Shown here one piece after another: positions 35,461 to 47,036 of a stretch of DNA of 64,000 nt (positions within the stretch are counted from its first letter, which is position 1; every line of letters begins with the position of its first letter). The notes under the pieces are model-generated. The model saw nothing but the letters and a program-made list of their open reading frames with translations, was not told where the DNA came from and searched no databases. The position numbers were made by a program, and so were the translations under genes. Origin of the DNA: Nectonema munidae (Eukaryota > Nematomorpha > Nectonematoida > Nectonematidae); NCBI GenBank assembly GCA_030549495.1, contig JAUIRK010001041.1, positions 806,001-870,000 of the forward strand, given 5' to 3'.

Positions 35461-37737
35461 TGACTATACTTAACATCTGTCCGGCTAAGGAAAATTAATC
35501 TTCCATATGGATGCGTTAACCACAATTAAAAAAAGCATCAATCAAATTTTAATTGAGGGTAAATTTCTCTCTAAAAATATCCTTCAAATTAAAAATAATT
35601 TTTTTTATACTAAATCGATTATGCTTACTTCATTTCTGCACTCCATTCTGACCAATATGGTTAAAAAATATCTGAAAGTGTCAATTGACATAGTGATTGA
35701 TGTATGCCTGAAAATTAGTTTTTTTGCAAAAAAATCATTTCTGTCAATTTTTTTGGAAAATTGTTATATATTGATTGCAGAAATATAATTTTTTAAATAT
35801 ATTTTGGCTTATTATACTTTCTAAGTATTATAAAATTTTTTTAAGATGAGAAAGGGAAGCCATCCGAAAACAAATTTAAGAAAGAACGTAAGCAAAAAAA
35901 TTTTTAAGTAACTCCAAGGGCCTGCTTTTAAATGATCAACGTAGTAGTCCTATGGACAGCTACATAATTTTAAGAAAGAAGTAACTACCATGACTAAACG
36001 AAAGATGTACCATGTTCCAATCAACTAGGAATTGGGTAATGATCAAATCTTGGGTGTTTTAATAAAGATTTTGGCCGCGAACAAGAAATTCTTCCTTTGC
36101 AACTGAAAAATCCTTAAACCTTTAACATATCAGCTAAGATTACAATTATGATTTGACTAAGATGTGTAAAAAATCAGAAAGTTTTCAGCCCGCAAGAGTT
36201 TTCAATACTGTTACACATGCGAATATGTGAAGATTTAGTCGCTATCAAGATAATTTTATAATTTGAATTTAATTTGACCATCTTTTTTCTTTGGTGTCAA
36301 AGAGGCAGACATTTAGATGATGAAGTGGATGCCTTTTTATAATAGAACAATGAACATCATGAATGATTTTATGAGGAAATAAACAAATTAAGAAAATATT
36401 ATACAAAGAAATACTGCAAGTAGAACTTATTTTGAAGTTCATATTGACTTTGATTGACAGGTTTGTTTGATTTTTTGACACATTTGGATGTTGTTCATAA
36501 AAATAAACATCACTACTAAATTGTGCATACTGGAAAATGGGTGTGTGTATATGTGTAAAAACTTTTTATAAATATAAAAAAAATTAAATTTTATTTAAAT
36601 AAACAAATCATTAATTCAGATCTGAAATTTAAAATTGTTATACTTTCACTGGAATTCTGTCTACATTTAATTCTTATATAGAAAGTAAGCTTTTGAAAAA
36701 TACTTGAATATTTGTTCATATAATGCCAAACTATATCCTAAAAATCGTCGATCTGATGAACTACACGTTTGGTCGATGGTTGAAGAACCTTGTGTTACCG
36801 TAAAATTGAGAAATCAAGGACACCAAAAAATGTCTGAAAATTTAGAGAATTCATGAAATCAGTTTGATTTACAAATTTTCAGGATTATCATTCACAATCC
36901 AATGGTCCTTAAATTTCCTAGTACATTACCCAAATTTACTTTTTCGTTATACTTCAACTTCAAAATGTTATAATCATGCTAATATATAAATTACTTTATA
37001 TTAAGTTTAAACCAAGTATATTCATCTTCTTCAATATACCTTATACATACACCCATTAACATTTTATTGAAGCAGTTTATTTAGTAGAATGTTTGCGGTT
37101 GATAAAAAACAAACTTCATGAAGTTGCTAGCTATCATATGTTTTGATTGACTCAGATAAGGCAATGCAAAGACCAAAGAGGTATGATGATTAAACGTCGA
37201 TCATCTTAAAATAGTTCCTTCATTGATTACGTTTGGGACGACTATTTATCAATTAATGCAAACTTTTAATTACATAGCGCTCAATACCCTTGAAAAATTA
37301 CTAAATCAAGACAGGGGGTAATTTACCCTCAGTGTGTCAATCACTAGAGAAATCCTAGGCTAAGGATTTAATGAATTTTATAAAATGACCCTCTAGATCT
37401 ATAAAATTACATAAAATGCCTAGGAATTACATGAAATCCCTGGCGATTTTAGTGACTACGTAAAATTGCGATGTGAAACAGTGATTTCACGAATTCTCTA
37501 GAAGTCTTAGTAATTTTATAAAATTTCTACGTTCACTCAAGGCGCTGTTCAAATATCCGCTTTCAAAATACCCCTTTTAGTTTGTTAGATATTTAAGGGC
37601 CATATTTTTTTTGTACATTTTCAAATAGAATTTGATGGAAATAAATAATGATAATTTTTGAATTAAAAAAAAAGTTTATTAAAATTTGGTAATCAAGGAA
37701 ATGAGAATCTGCCAACTAGACGACACATGCAATTTAG

Positions 37738-37937
37738 GCGCATGCGCATGACGCGAAATTCCGCCGCAAATATCGTTTCACAACGAATCACGTGAGGAGA
37801 AAATTCCGCGCATTCTTCGATGCAATTAAATGATAATTATTGATAGCATTGTCCAGCAACGTTAAAAGCCTTTTCGTCACAAGCCAACCCTTTATCAATG
37901 TGTTTCCATTTAACGCATTTCTTGTCGCCGCCATCTT
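37738..37937. promoter_or_regulatory. CpG-rich patch with NRF1-like and YY1-like motifs
   Basis: Local GC and CpG rise sharply against AT-rich surroundings. GCGCATGCGC at 37738-37747 is the NRF1 palindrome. CACGTG at 37790-37795 is an E box. GCCGCCATCTT at 37927-37937 is a YY1-type element; on the minus strand it reads AAGATGGCGGC, the common overlap of a YY1 site with a start codon in housekeeping promoters. This suggests a minus-strand housekeeping promoter or first exon. Confidence 0.45.
37788..37934 (-). CDS. Possible 48-codon frame or first exon starting AAGATGGCGGCG
   Basis: The ATG lies in AAGATGGCGGC, a good initiation context within the YY1-like motif. The frame reads MAATRNALNGN, then LIKGWLVTKRLLTLLDNAI and a basic stretch IASKNARNFLLT before TGA. 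N-terminal basic and hydroxylated residues without acidic ones would fit a mitochondrial presequence-like peptide. No strong GT donor is visible inside, and no downstream exon was found. Not recognised; it could be chance within a CpG patch. Confidence 0.3.
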   Translation of the reverse strand: MAATRNALNGNTLIKGWLVTKRLLTLLDNAINNYHLIASKNARNFLLT

Positions 37938-39614
37938 TAAATGACACAACCGTTTTCATGGTTTTAACGTAGGTTTAAGCCAATTTACTTAATGTCGTCT
38001 ACTTTTTCTGGGATCAAATTGGATAAGGTCGTGTATGCAAAGCTTTTCCTATCTACTCGTGATTAAACATTCTGCTGGGTAAGACATTTATATGATTTCT
38101 TTTACTTTCGTGTTGAAGCATAATATGAACTTTATATTTATAAAATATAGATTTTCTAATGTTAATGTATTACCCATGTAAAATTATTGAGGTATTTTTA
38201 GGAGATAAGGATATCCTAAACAGTTTTGGCAAAAGACTGCCTTCTCCATAGGAAAAAAGGTATATCACTGAACACAAGTATCAAAGCAGTCTCATGGCGA
38301 AGCTGGTTAGGATAGCGTTGTCTCTTAATATTACTGAAATAATACAAATTTTATTTCTTTATCAATATGAACTTTATATTTAAATTTTATCGGACCTAAT
38401 TTTATAAGGGGAGCATCATACACGAGATGCAATATTTTTTAAAGTTTACATCAATACATCTTATTCAACTAAAAAAATGCTTAAGATAACCTTTATCAAG
38501 GTCGCTTTCTTTGCCGAATACATGATTGAATACTTCTTGGAAATCTTTCTTACCTCAATATAGAAATCCACCATGAGGCACGAGATGTATGGGAAAATTG
38601 TGTTATGCAGTCAAAAATTAATTTTCCAAGTTTACTATGCCTTTTGTGAAAGAAATTGTGTTAGGTATATTTGATAAGTAATGAGCGTTTTTTGAAGAAA
38701 TGTCGTTTAAAGGGACCTTTCTTTGATAAATGTCTTTTAAGGAGTGGGTGGTTTGAGTAACGCTGTATACAAGAGCTGCTTCGCCATTGGCATGTGCATT
38801 AATATAATATGGATAGCACAAGTGGTTGTGAGTGGCATCTGTCATAATCACAAGTTAGTGAGAGTGATTATTCTTTTGTATGTCATAATCATAATTTAAA
38901 CAGAGTAACAAACAGTCTAGTTTAATGTTTCTTTTTTGGTTTCCCGAAATCCTACACCAATTTTTGCTGCCGGAAATGGTCATTTTTCAATGAGATTATT
39001 ATTTAGAAATAAAATTTATTGATATTTCATTTTGATCGTTAAAGCTACACGAATGTAAGAATGGTTTTCCGCATTGTTAATACTTTCTTTTATATATATT
39101 TGCCTCATATATAAGAAGTCAGTATCATTAAAGAAACATAATTTTTTTTTTGTTTTTTTAATTTTTTTATTCTTTCGATCAAAAAATATATACATTTCTA
39201 AAAATTAGCTTTAATCAAAATCATTCTTTTGCAACCAACAAAATGCCTGGTTATTATCTCTTTTATTACTTCTATTTTAACTTTTGAGTTTATGAAGTAT
39301 AAAGATCAATTTTAACATATTTGAGATTGATATTTATTTATATAGATATTTTGTGAGAAAAATTTTTTTATTGGAAATTTCGTTTTATATTCGTTAATCT
39401 CAAATTTTTAAAGCAGGTTCAAAAAAGACACTAGATCTAGAAACTAGATCTAAATGCTTTTTTGTAATGAATCCGTTTAATGCTGTTAAATATTTTAAGG
39501 TTGTAAAACCACTAACTTTTTGTTCGTGTATTTAAAGTATTCAAAATGACGCCATTAAAGGTTTTTTGCAGTTATTTAATAATGCCGGTTAAAAATCAAA
39601 CCGATGCAGAAATG

Positions 39615-39761
39615 GGGTGTGAGTAAGGTTGGTTAGATACTGGGTTTTGATAACTCAAGGTCTTGGGTTCAATCCCGTATCAAGCCTACTTTCTTCATAG
39701 TTCGATACAAACGGCGTAATTGTGCCTTTTCGATGAAAACACCACATGGTACCTTTACCTT
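39615..39761 (+). mobile_element. tRNA-derived SINE copy
   Basis: GGGTGTGAGTAAGGTTGG head, GGGTTCAATCCCG B box, shared CAAGCCTACTTTC body and CGATGAAAACACC, ending in ACCTTTACC. Flanking duplication not evident. Confidence 0.8.
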
Positions 39762-40119
39762 TTAGCTATTAATGAAGTTGGACTTTTAAAGGGTAATTCG
39801 TATTACATTAAATTTCTAATTTATATATACACAAAATATATCTATTTCAATTAAACTAGAAGGGAAACAAATATTAAAGATCGTTACTCAATTTTAAAAA
39901 AGGTAGCTATATCCCAATGCTTCCTCTCCCCCTTGAATATGCCACTGGTCACATATATACAAGAGAGCACCGTTAACACAAGCCCAATGTCACATGGAAG
40001 TCTATGCGTTTTTTATTCTGAAAGAAAATACACTTTGTAAGTTTTCATTTCCTTTTCCTCGAGAAAGCTCGATGAAAACCTTTACCTTATGAAAAGCTTT
40101 CATTTTAGCCAAACTAATA

Positions 40120-40335
40120 CAGTGAAATATGTTTATAACGACATCGGTTATATCGAAATTTCCCATATAACGAATAAAGCTATATAGTTACGAATAAATA
40201 AGCCTATGGTATAAAGTCTTTCCATTTGATATAAAACGTTTTATTCACAAATTTTTGTCTGTTTTATGTCCTTCCTGATATAACGAACTAAAATTGACGT
40301 AAAAATGGTAGTTCTTTATAAAAGGATTTTATTGT
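40120..40335. mobile_element. Short pogo/Tigger-type MITE, about 215 bp
   Basis: After a TA, the left end reads CAGTGAAATATGTTTATAACG with repeated TATAACGA-type words. The right end read inward (ACAATAAAATCCTTTTATAAA) is an imperfect inverted copy. No coding capacity. The right border and TA are uncertain. Confidence 0.5.
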
Positions 40336-42474
40336 TCTTGAGTTATTTATTTTTTGTCTAACTTTACACTCGTCATGCACTCAAGATGGACGACTTGAAT
40401 TTTTTTTGCAATTCGATATAATAAAATTTTTTTTATTATTGACATATCTACGGAAAAATGTTTCCCTTTAAAAATTAAAAACAATCTTAGTATCTCATAA
40501 ACCATTTTTTACGCGTGGTACTTAAAAAAATTTTGAGGAAACTTTATATATTTAATTTAATTGTGGGCCTTAATTTAACAAAAAATTTCTTGCATTGTGA
40601 ATATAAACTTTAAAAGAGGACTAATGATAAACAATCCATTAATCTGGTACCCATAGAGCATATAACTCACATGGCCTTGATTTCACAGTTGCTTTTAAAT
40701 GTTATCAAAAAATGTCAAACAAGTTAAAAAATCAAAGGTTTTACTTACGAATTGAGGAGAAGAATATAGCTTGTGGAATTTTGAATATTTTCCAATTTAG
40801 GTCAAACTAGTGCTATAAATTTTATAGATGACTTGGAAAAAATCAAAATAGTGTAGGAACACTTCAACACTCACAAGAAAAATGCAATGAATGATGTTGC
40901 GTGTAGTGGGAAAAAATGTAAATTTCTCAAAATAACATCATTGCAAGAGTTTACACGCATATTCAAGAAAAGTTCTTTACGATTAGTGTTGGTATGAATT
41001 GGGAAATTGAAATTTATTTAAAAGCAGGGATAAGTCATTCGCAGAGCGATGTCAGCCACACTTGCGAGCCGAGCTAAAGGAAAATTTAGATTGAATAACG
41101 GGACGGGAGATACGTCTACTTGTTTTTACAAAACATTGCTGGGAATCAAGCAAACAAGAATTGGATTGACTCAAGCTAAATTTTTTCTTAAAAAGGGTTG
41201 TGTATATCCTAAAACCAATTTCTATGTAAAATATACAGTGATGGGTATTTTTTAGAGTAAAATACAGTTCAAAGATATTCCAATAAATGAATAAAATAAC
41301 ATTTTATATTTAATATCCATTCTAGATATTTAAAAACATTAAAACAAATCGATTTTTTTTGTTTTAAAAATTAAGTTTTCAGACAATTTTGAGGAGATTC
41401 CTGTTCATTTCGGATAATGTAGCCTTTTTTTGTAAAAAGTCTGGCTATATTCACTAACAAAAAAATTAACTATTGATACACGTACACTAGAGTTTTCTTC
41501 CAAGGATATCCACTATCCAGCCTATTTTTGTAAATGATTTTCAATTCGAAAGTTTTTTCCCAAGAATTTTGAGTATTATATTTTGAAACAATTAATTTTT
41601 TATATCTTAAACTTTTTGAAGTTAAAAAATCTAGGAGCTACAATTACGCATAAGCCTCACAGTCACCACATACAAGAGGTTTAGATTGTTAGAAATGAGA
41701 AAAACTTTTAAAATTTGCTGCAAATTCTAATGGACATGAATTTTGACCGTGTCATTAATGAATTGTGTCGTAGTAAAACACAAAAATCGGATTTAAATTG
41801 CCTAATCTGAAATCTGTCATTCATTTTGAAAGGTTATTTTTTAAAGATGGTGTTTAAAATTTCACTGATGGAAAGTCAACAAAGCCCAAGCACTGAACAT
41901 AGCAGTTACATTATTTAATATGAGGGCGAAACTAAAACTTTTGCTCGAGATCTACATAAGCATATGAGGAAGATGCAATTTCGGATATAATTGAAGCGAT
42001 AAAAAGTTTTCTTCAAAAAGATAATGCTACAAACTCTGGTTGATGAAGTGAAGTCATTTGAAATAAGCAAAAAATCATCTCATCTTGAGAATATATAACA
42101 TTTTCACATTGATTTCATCCTCAGATTTTTTTATTCCAAATTAGTATGTTAATTTAAGATACTTTTTGTGAAAAAAACAAAATTAAAAAAATTTCTAAAA
42201 CAAAAATGAACTAACCAAACTTGGATATTTATTATCTTCAACTAAAAAAATCTACTTCTCCGTAAGTTGAGTGTGAGATTTCTTAGCACCGGGCTTTTAT
42301 CACAAGATTAAGATGAAGTGACAAAATCATTGATTCTTATTTTTAATCAGAAAGCACTCTGTGTGTTTGAAAATGGGAGTCTAATGGAAAAAGGGGACCT
42401 TCATTTCTGCGGAACAGACAATATTCATGGGGAAATATATATATATTTAACTCTAGTTCCAATACATCATAGAT
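40336..42474. other. Intergenic AT-rich DNA
   Basis: A 68-codon plus frame at 41049-41255 (begins MSATLASRAKGKFRL) has somewhat higher GC but no splice sites or family likeness. Nothing else stands out. Confidence 0.3.
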
Positions 42475-42482
42475 TATTAGAG

Positions 42483-42804
42483 ATGTGCTTCTCAATTTTT
42501 TTCCACCATCGCGCCCCTTTAAGAGCAAACCTTTCTCTCCACGCCACCTTCTGAAAAAATATAGGAAGTAAATGACTAAATTTATTTATTTGACATTACA
42601 ACTCAAAATTAAAAATACACCAAGTTGTTTAATACAGAAAATAGATTAGTAAATTGTAAATAAGTAATGACAAAGTGGTATTTATGCAGTTGTTCCATAA
42701 AATTCTCAATATTTGCCCACGTTTCAGAATCATTTTTATTTTATTAAGAACTCACACCTCCCCATTAGAAGTTACTGGAGCTCCCCGTAGGTTAAGAACC
42801 ACTG
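42483..42804. mobile_element. hAT-type MITE, 322 bp, with exact 8-bp target duplication
   Basis: TATTAGAG occurs immediately on both sides (42475-42482 and 42805-42812). The left end ATGTGCTTCTCAA and the right end read inward CAGTGGTTCTTAA match at 9 of 13 positions and resemble the widespread Charlie-type hAT end CAGTGGTTCTCAA. Interior non-coding. Confidence 0.85.
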
Positions 42805-43070
42805 TATTAGAGTTTGTATACTTAAATAAAGAATTAAAATATAAAAACCTTGAAGAGCACGTTTATAAATTAGAGTGTATACGATCTAAAAATCATTATA
42901 AAAAACTCTTAAAATATTTGAGTTTACGGAGCGGGAAGATTTGAAAAAGTTTTGAAGATGGAATCATCATTATAAAAAAATGTATTCAAAATAAAATTCT
43001 TTTTTATTTTTTTCCTTTGTGTACATTGCAATAAGTGAGTATATAAAAATGCTCAAACATTAAGGGCAGT

Positions 43071-43690
43071 TTGATAAATACAACAAATTTTAAGTGTAGG
43101 TGCTGTTGTGTCAACCCAAATACCGATGTAGTAATGGAAGAAAAAGTAGTGGTAGGTGGCGTAGAATTAGATGAGGTTAAACAATTTTGTTATTTAGGTG
43201 AGGTTTTAGACAAAACAGGTGGTGTAAGTAACTCTGTAGAACATAGAATACAACTTACTTGGAAAAAATTTAAAGCATTAAGTGGTATTTTATGCAATAG
43301 TACCTTTTCGTTAAAATTAAGGGGTTTTCTTTATAAAAGTTGTCTTAGGTTTAGTTTAGTGTATAGTGGCCAAAGTTGGGCTTTAAAAGAATCTGAGAAA
43401 AATAGACTAAACACCACAGAGTTGAGGATGTTAAGAATTATGTGCAAATTTAAGATAAAATAAGTAATGAAAAGATAAGAAGTTTATGTCAAGCAAATGA
43501 AATAAATAAAGTATTAGAAATACAAAGGTTAATGTGGTTTGGGCATGTAAATAGAAGACCTTCCGGTGATCTTATTAAAGAAGCTTATAAAAATCAAACT
43601 TTAGGTAAGAGTAAAAGCAGGCCAAAGATGACATGGATAGAAATAGTCAAAAAAGACTTGAGCAAAAGTTATTTCGCATTAGGAGATTAG
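43071..43690 (+). pseudogene. 5'-truncated LINE, reverse-transcriptase C-terminal tail
   Basis: The frame 43071-43460 has the tail typical of many invertebrate non-LTR ORF2 proteins: VGGVELDEVKQFCYLG, HRIQLTWKKFKALSGIL, LRGFLYKSCLR and LNTTELRMLRIMC. A +1-type frameshift near 43457 leads to the continuing text KISNEKIRSLC, RLMWFGHVNRRP and SKSRPKMTWIEIVKKDL, ending at a stop near 43690. The fingers-palm polymerase and endonuclease parts are absent, as expected for 5' truncation. Clade not assigned (RTE- or CR1-like). Confidence 0.85.
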
Positions 43691-44189
43691 ATGCCATAGT
43701 GGTAAAAACCGGCTAAACCTCAGCGTACTGGGAACATTAGCCGCAAAAAATTGATTGATTAAATTTTCTGCTTTGGACTTGTGTTCTCGTTTTTTTCCAT
43801 CCTCAAAATAATTCAGCACATCTGTAATCAACTTTATTGAGCGTTTCCAACTTTGTCCATGTAATGAATGCAAAAGATGTTTTAATTAATAAAGTTCAAA
43901 AAGAGACATCAACATATTAGTTTACAATATTATTAACTTTTTCAAAATTTCTCATTTACTCTGTCATTAAATATCTCATTTTATCAGTGTAAAGAGTTTC
44001 ATTGGTTTAAAGATAATCCTTTTCTTAATAAAAAATCTGTTGAAAAGAGGAATCACATAATTAGTCTTCAAGTTCATTTTTTCCGAATAAACTTTTTAGA
44101 CCTTATATAAACTATGCAATTTAAATAATATTTTTAATAAAAATCAATATCAAGTATCACATTTTTAAAATCATCTAAGGAATGGATCA

Positions 44190-46742
44190 GCAAACTTTAC
44201 CTGTCGAACCCTTCATAAAATATTTGTTTTCACATCGACTCCCACCCCACATAGTAATGTTTCATAAAAACATTAATCAATGTCCAACAATTAAGAGAAA
44301 AAATACAAACCAAATGTTTCATATATCCTATACTATACAATGTCCTAAGCTATCTTTTAAAAGAAAAATGAGATATATTACTACTATAAAGTAAAAAAAG
44401 CATAGCAAAATTTGGTAAGTTTGTCTATCTAATCGACACCTAGAGATCTGTTATCGACCACTTTGCCGACTCCTGATTTATATTCTTATCAAAAACATGC
44501 AAGCTTTGATTTTTTCAAAAATGGCAAATTTGATTAATATAATAATTGTACACGTTCTAATACTCTAATTGCCAGAAATGAAATCAGAATTGTCGATTTG
44601 TATGAAGTACATAATTTTTAGACATACATAACCAATTCGACTTGTACTTTCAGACTTTTTCAATGTCTAATTGCAAAATCTGAGTCAAAAAATGAAACTT
44701 GCATGTTTGATTTAGTATAAAATAACAATTTCATGTAAAATTTGAGAGAATATTTTTAGAGACAGTTTTCAGACGTAAACATCAAATTTTAAACAATGTC
44801 AGATTTTTTCAAACCTTAAATCCAAAATAAAACCCGCATGGTCGATTTGGTATAAAAACATATATTTTATGTTAAAATTAAGAGAATGTTTTATTAGATA
44901 TATTTCTCAATAATCAAAATCGACATTTTCTAAAAAATAGCCATGTTTATTGAAAAAATTAAATATATATAAGTGTTATGCTTTCAAAGAGTATATAAAT
45001 ATGTTAAATACAGATAATATGAAAGTTTTAATTTTAGACATTGATTGATAGTTTTTTACATGAGAGTGTGATTCAATTTATATGAAAATAAGTATCAAAA
45101 GAATAAATTTAGATAGCGACAAAATTTGAATTAATATAAATTTGTTAAAAAATCTGTATCTAAATAATTTGTAAAAATCCTCATAGCCTAAACTATAGAA
45201 AAGATTGGGAAGAAAAGATTGGGAAGAAAAGATCAAAATAAATAATATATTTTCCAAAAATTATAGGGAAAAATTGTTTAGTCCAGCACACGGAAATCTT
45301 TAGTAAAAGGCGAAAGATTTATACGATTTGCACTGAACTTAAAATTTTAAGTATTTTATTTGATATATAAAAGAAGCAAATACTATGAAAAAAGAAAATT
45401 CAGATCATCAAAAATCTAAGTATTAAAAGTACAATTTTTGAAAATATATTACAAATTTTTTGATTATTTATTAGATTTGTATTTAAGTTATTTTATTTCA
45501 AACTTTATTATCGAAAACTCTCTAAAAATTTACAGAAAAAATTTAATAAAAATTATTAAATATATGTAGATGGCGTTAAGAAATAAATTTTATAATTGTT
45601 ATTTTATAGTTTATGAAAATGTTATTTATTTAAAATTATTATACGATATCTTGTAAAACGTTTTACATACAAAATGAAGGTACTGCAAGGGCGAAAGTAG
45701 ATTTGACCGGACATAAGTTTTAGTAACAATTCAAAACCAAAGTAATAACGCACAATAAGAAGACGAAATGTAGCGGCCATTATTAAATTACTAACGTCTA
45801 TGATATTTGTTCTGCATTTTTATTGATGATATACTCATACAAATTAATTGTGGGGAATCAGGCTCAACGCCATCCCACTCATAGTTACACCACTGTACAC
45901 ATACAAACAAAATTTTTTTATATATTGATCTATATTCTTCAAAAGGTTCATTCATACTTGCAACTGTGGGGCACTTAAGATAAGATTTCCGATTTTTTTT
46001 ACTTCAAAGAGGGAAATTTTAAATTTTTTAGAATCTGTGTATCCGATTTAAACAAATAGGTTGAGAAATCAGTCTCTAAAATATATATATGGCCAAAACA
46101 ATGTGGTGACAAACTTGTGATCGCCAAATTACTATTCTGCCAGCTGGACTGGGACAACTAGAAATCAGCAAACAGAGCTGGACAAACTGAAATGCTTCCA
46201 CAAGCAATCCTTCTTTCCAAAGATTACGTAAAAATGTCATAAAAGTTCTGGTATTTATTCTTTTTAATTTCTAGTTTTGAGTTTTAGTCTTACTAAACAG
46301 CCTACATCAATGAATTGGAATTCCTTATTTTTAAATCATTTTTTTCAAACAATAACATATTTTTTCTAACTTTTATTTACGAATTTCGTGTTTATTTAAA
46401 ATTCAAAGCAAACTTCTTTTTTCAAAAAGTGAGTTGAAATTGTATGAAACTTTGATAGAACTTATTCAGAATTATAAACAATTATTTACATATTGAAGGC
46501 GAAAAAACAATATGAGAATGTATGGTTGTCTTTTTTTCAGAAAAGGAAGGAATTATTGAGAGAAACCAAACTTTTATGAAGGTATATTGACCCTCAGAAT
46601 CGAAATAATTACAGTTGAAAATGATGAAAGTCAAATGCATAAATACATATCAAGAAAATAATTTGACACTTGGGAAGAAAACATAAAAATTGGAAAAATA
46701 TCAAAGAGAACTTGCATGAAAATTAGGGAAATAATGTGCGAA
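44190..46742 (-). repeat. Inverted partial copy of the tandem unit, lacking MITE and Tigger
   Basis: Reverse complement of roughly 26138-28870, spanning the point where tandem units meet. It is more diverged than the array copies are from each other. At about 46047 it reads CGATTTAAACAAATAGG, the empty TTAA site of the MITE at 26905. Near 44960 it reads ATATATATAAGTGTTATGC, the empty Tigger site. Both insertions are therefore later than the split of this copy, or were excised precisely here. Confidence 0.85.
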
Positions 46743-47036
46743 TTAGCATATGGGCCATGAATGGTCATCCCACAGCCCAAGAACCTCATATGGGCCTTGT
46801 AATGTTGTTGTGTGGCAACTACTTGTTGTGTGTCTCTAGCAAATTATCATATAATTTTGTTTTTTTTAAGGTTTCAAACTTTATAAATTCATCTATGGAA
46901 ACTTTAAAAATTCATTTAAATTAGACAGTAATGCCGCAATATTAAGTAATATAAATTTTATCAAACTTTTCAAAATATTTGACTAATTTATGAATTTTGT
47001 AACTAACCTATATGAAAAAATTAAAAAAAAATTTTT

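Larger units (their letters stand above)
14713..36974 (+). repeat. Tandem array of a roughly 6.25-kb unit (about 2.6 copies)
   Basis: Copy 1 is 14713-15939 plus 21844-26864 (split by a Tigger insertion), copy 2 is 26865-33112, and copy 3 is 33113 to about 36974, where homology stops near ATAATCAT. Fixed landmarks recur at offsets of about 6,248 bp (for example the TTAA MITE at 26905 and 33153). Copies are nearly identical by eye, with scattered substitutions and small indels. The unit contains a TTAA MITE, a tRNA-like A/B-box segment and a TTAACGCCATCTA word. It has no long reading frame; a 70-codon minus frame (23754, 29990, 36269) is preserved in all three copies but only as far as overall identity would predict. 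Possible segmental duplication, satellite or assembly repeat. Confidence 0.85.
36975..39614. other. Intergenic region between the tandem array and a SINE
   Basis: Contains a CpG-rich patch (37738-37937, listed). At 37280-37560 are short words such as ATAAAATTAC repeated in both orientations, possibly a decayed inverted-repeat element. A 78-codon minus frame at 38618-38851 has no family resemblance or splice context. No other gene supported. Confidence 0.35.

Noticed and set aside
43679-43873. 64-codon minus frame (LHGQSWKRSIKLITDVLNYF)
   Set aside because: Faintly like the N-terminus of some Tc1/IS630 transposases, but too short and isolated, and it overlaps the LINE 3' end.
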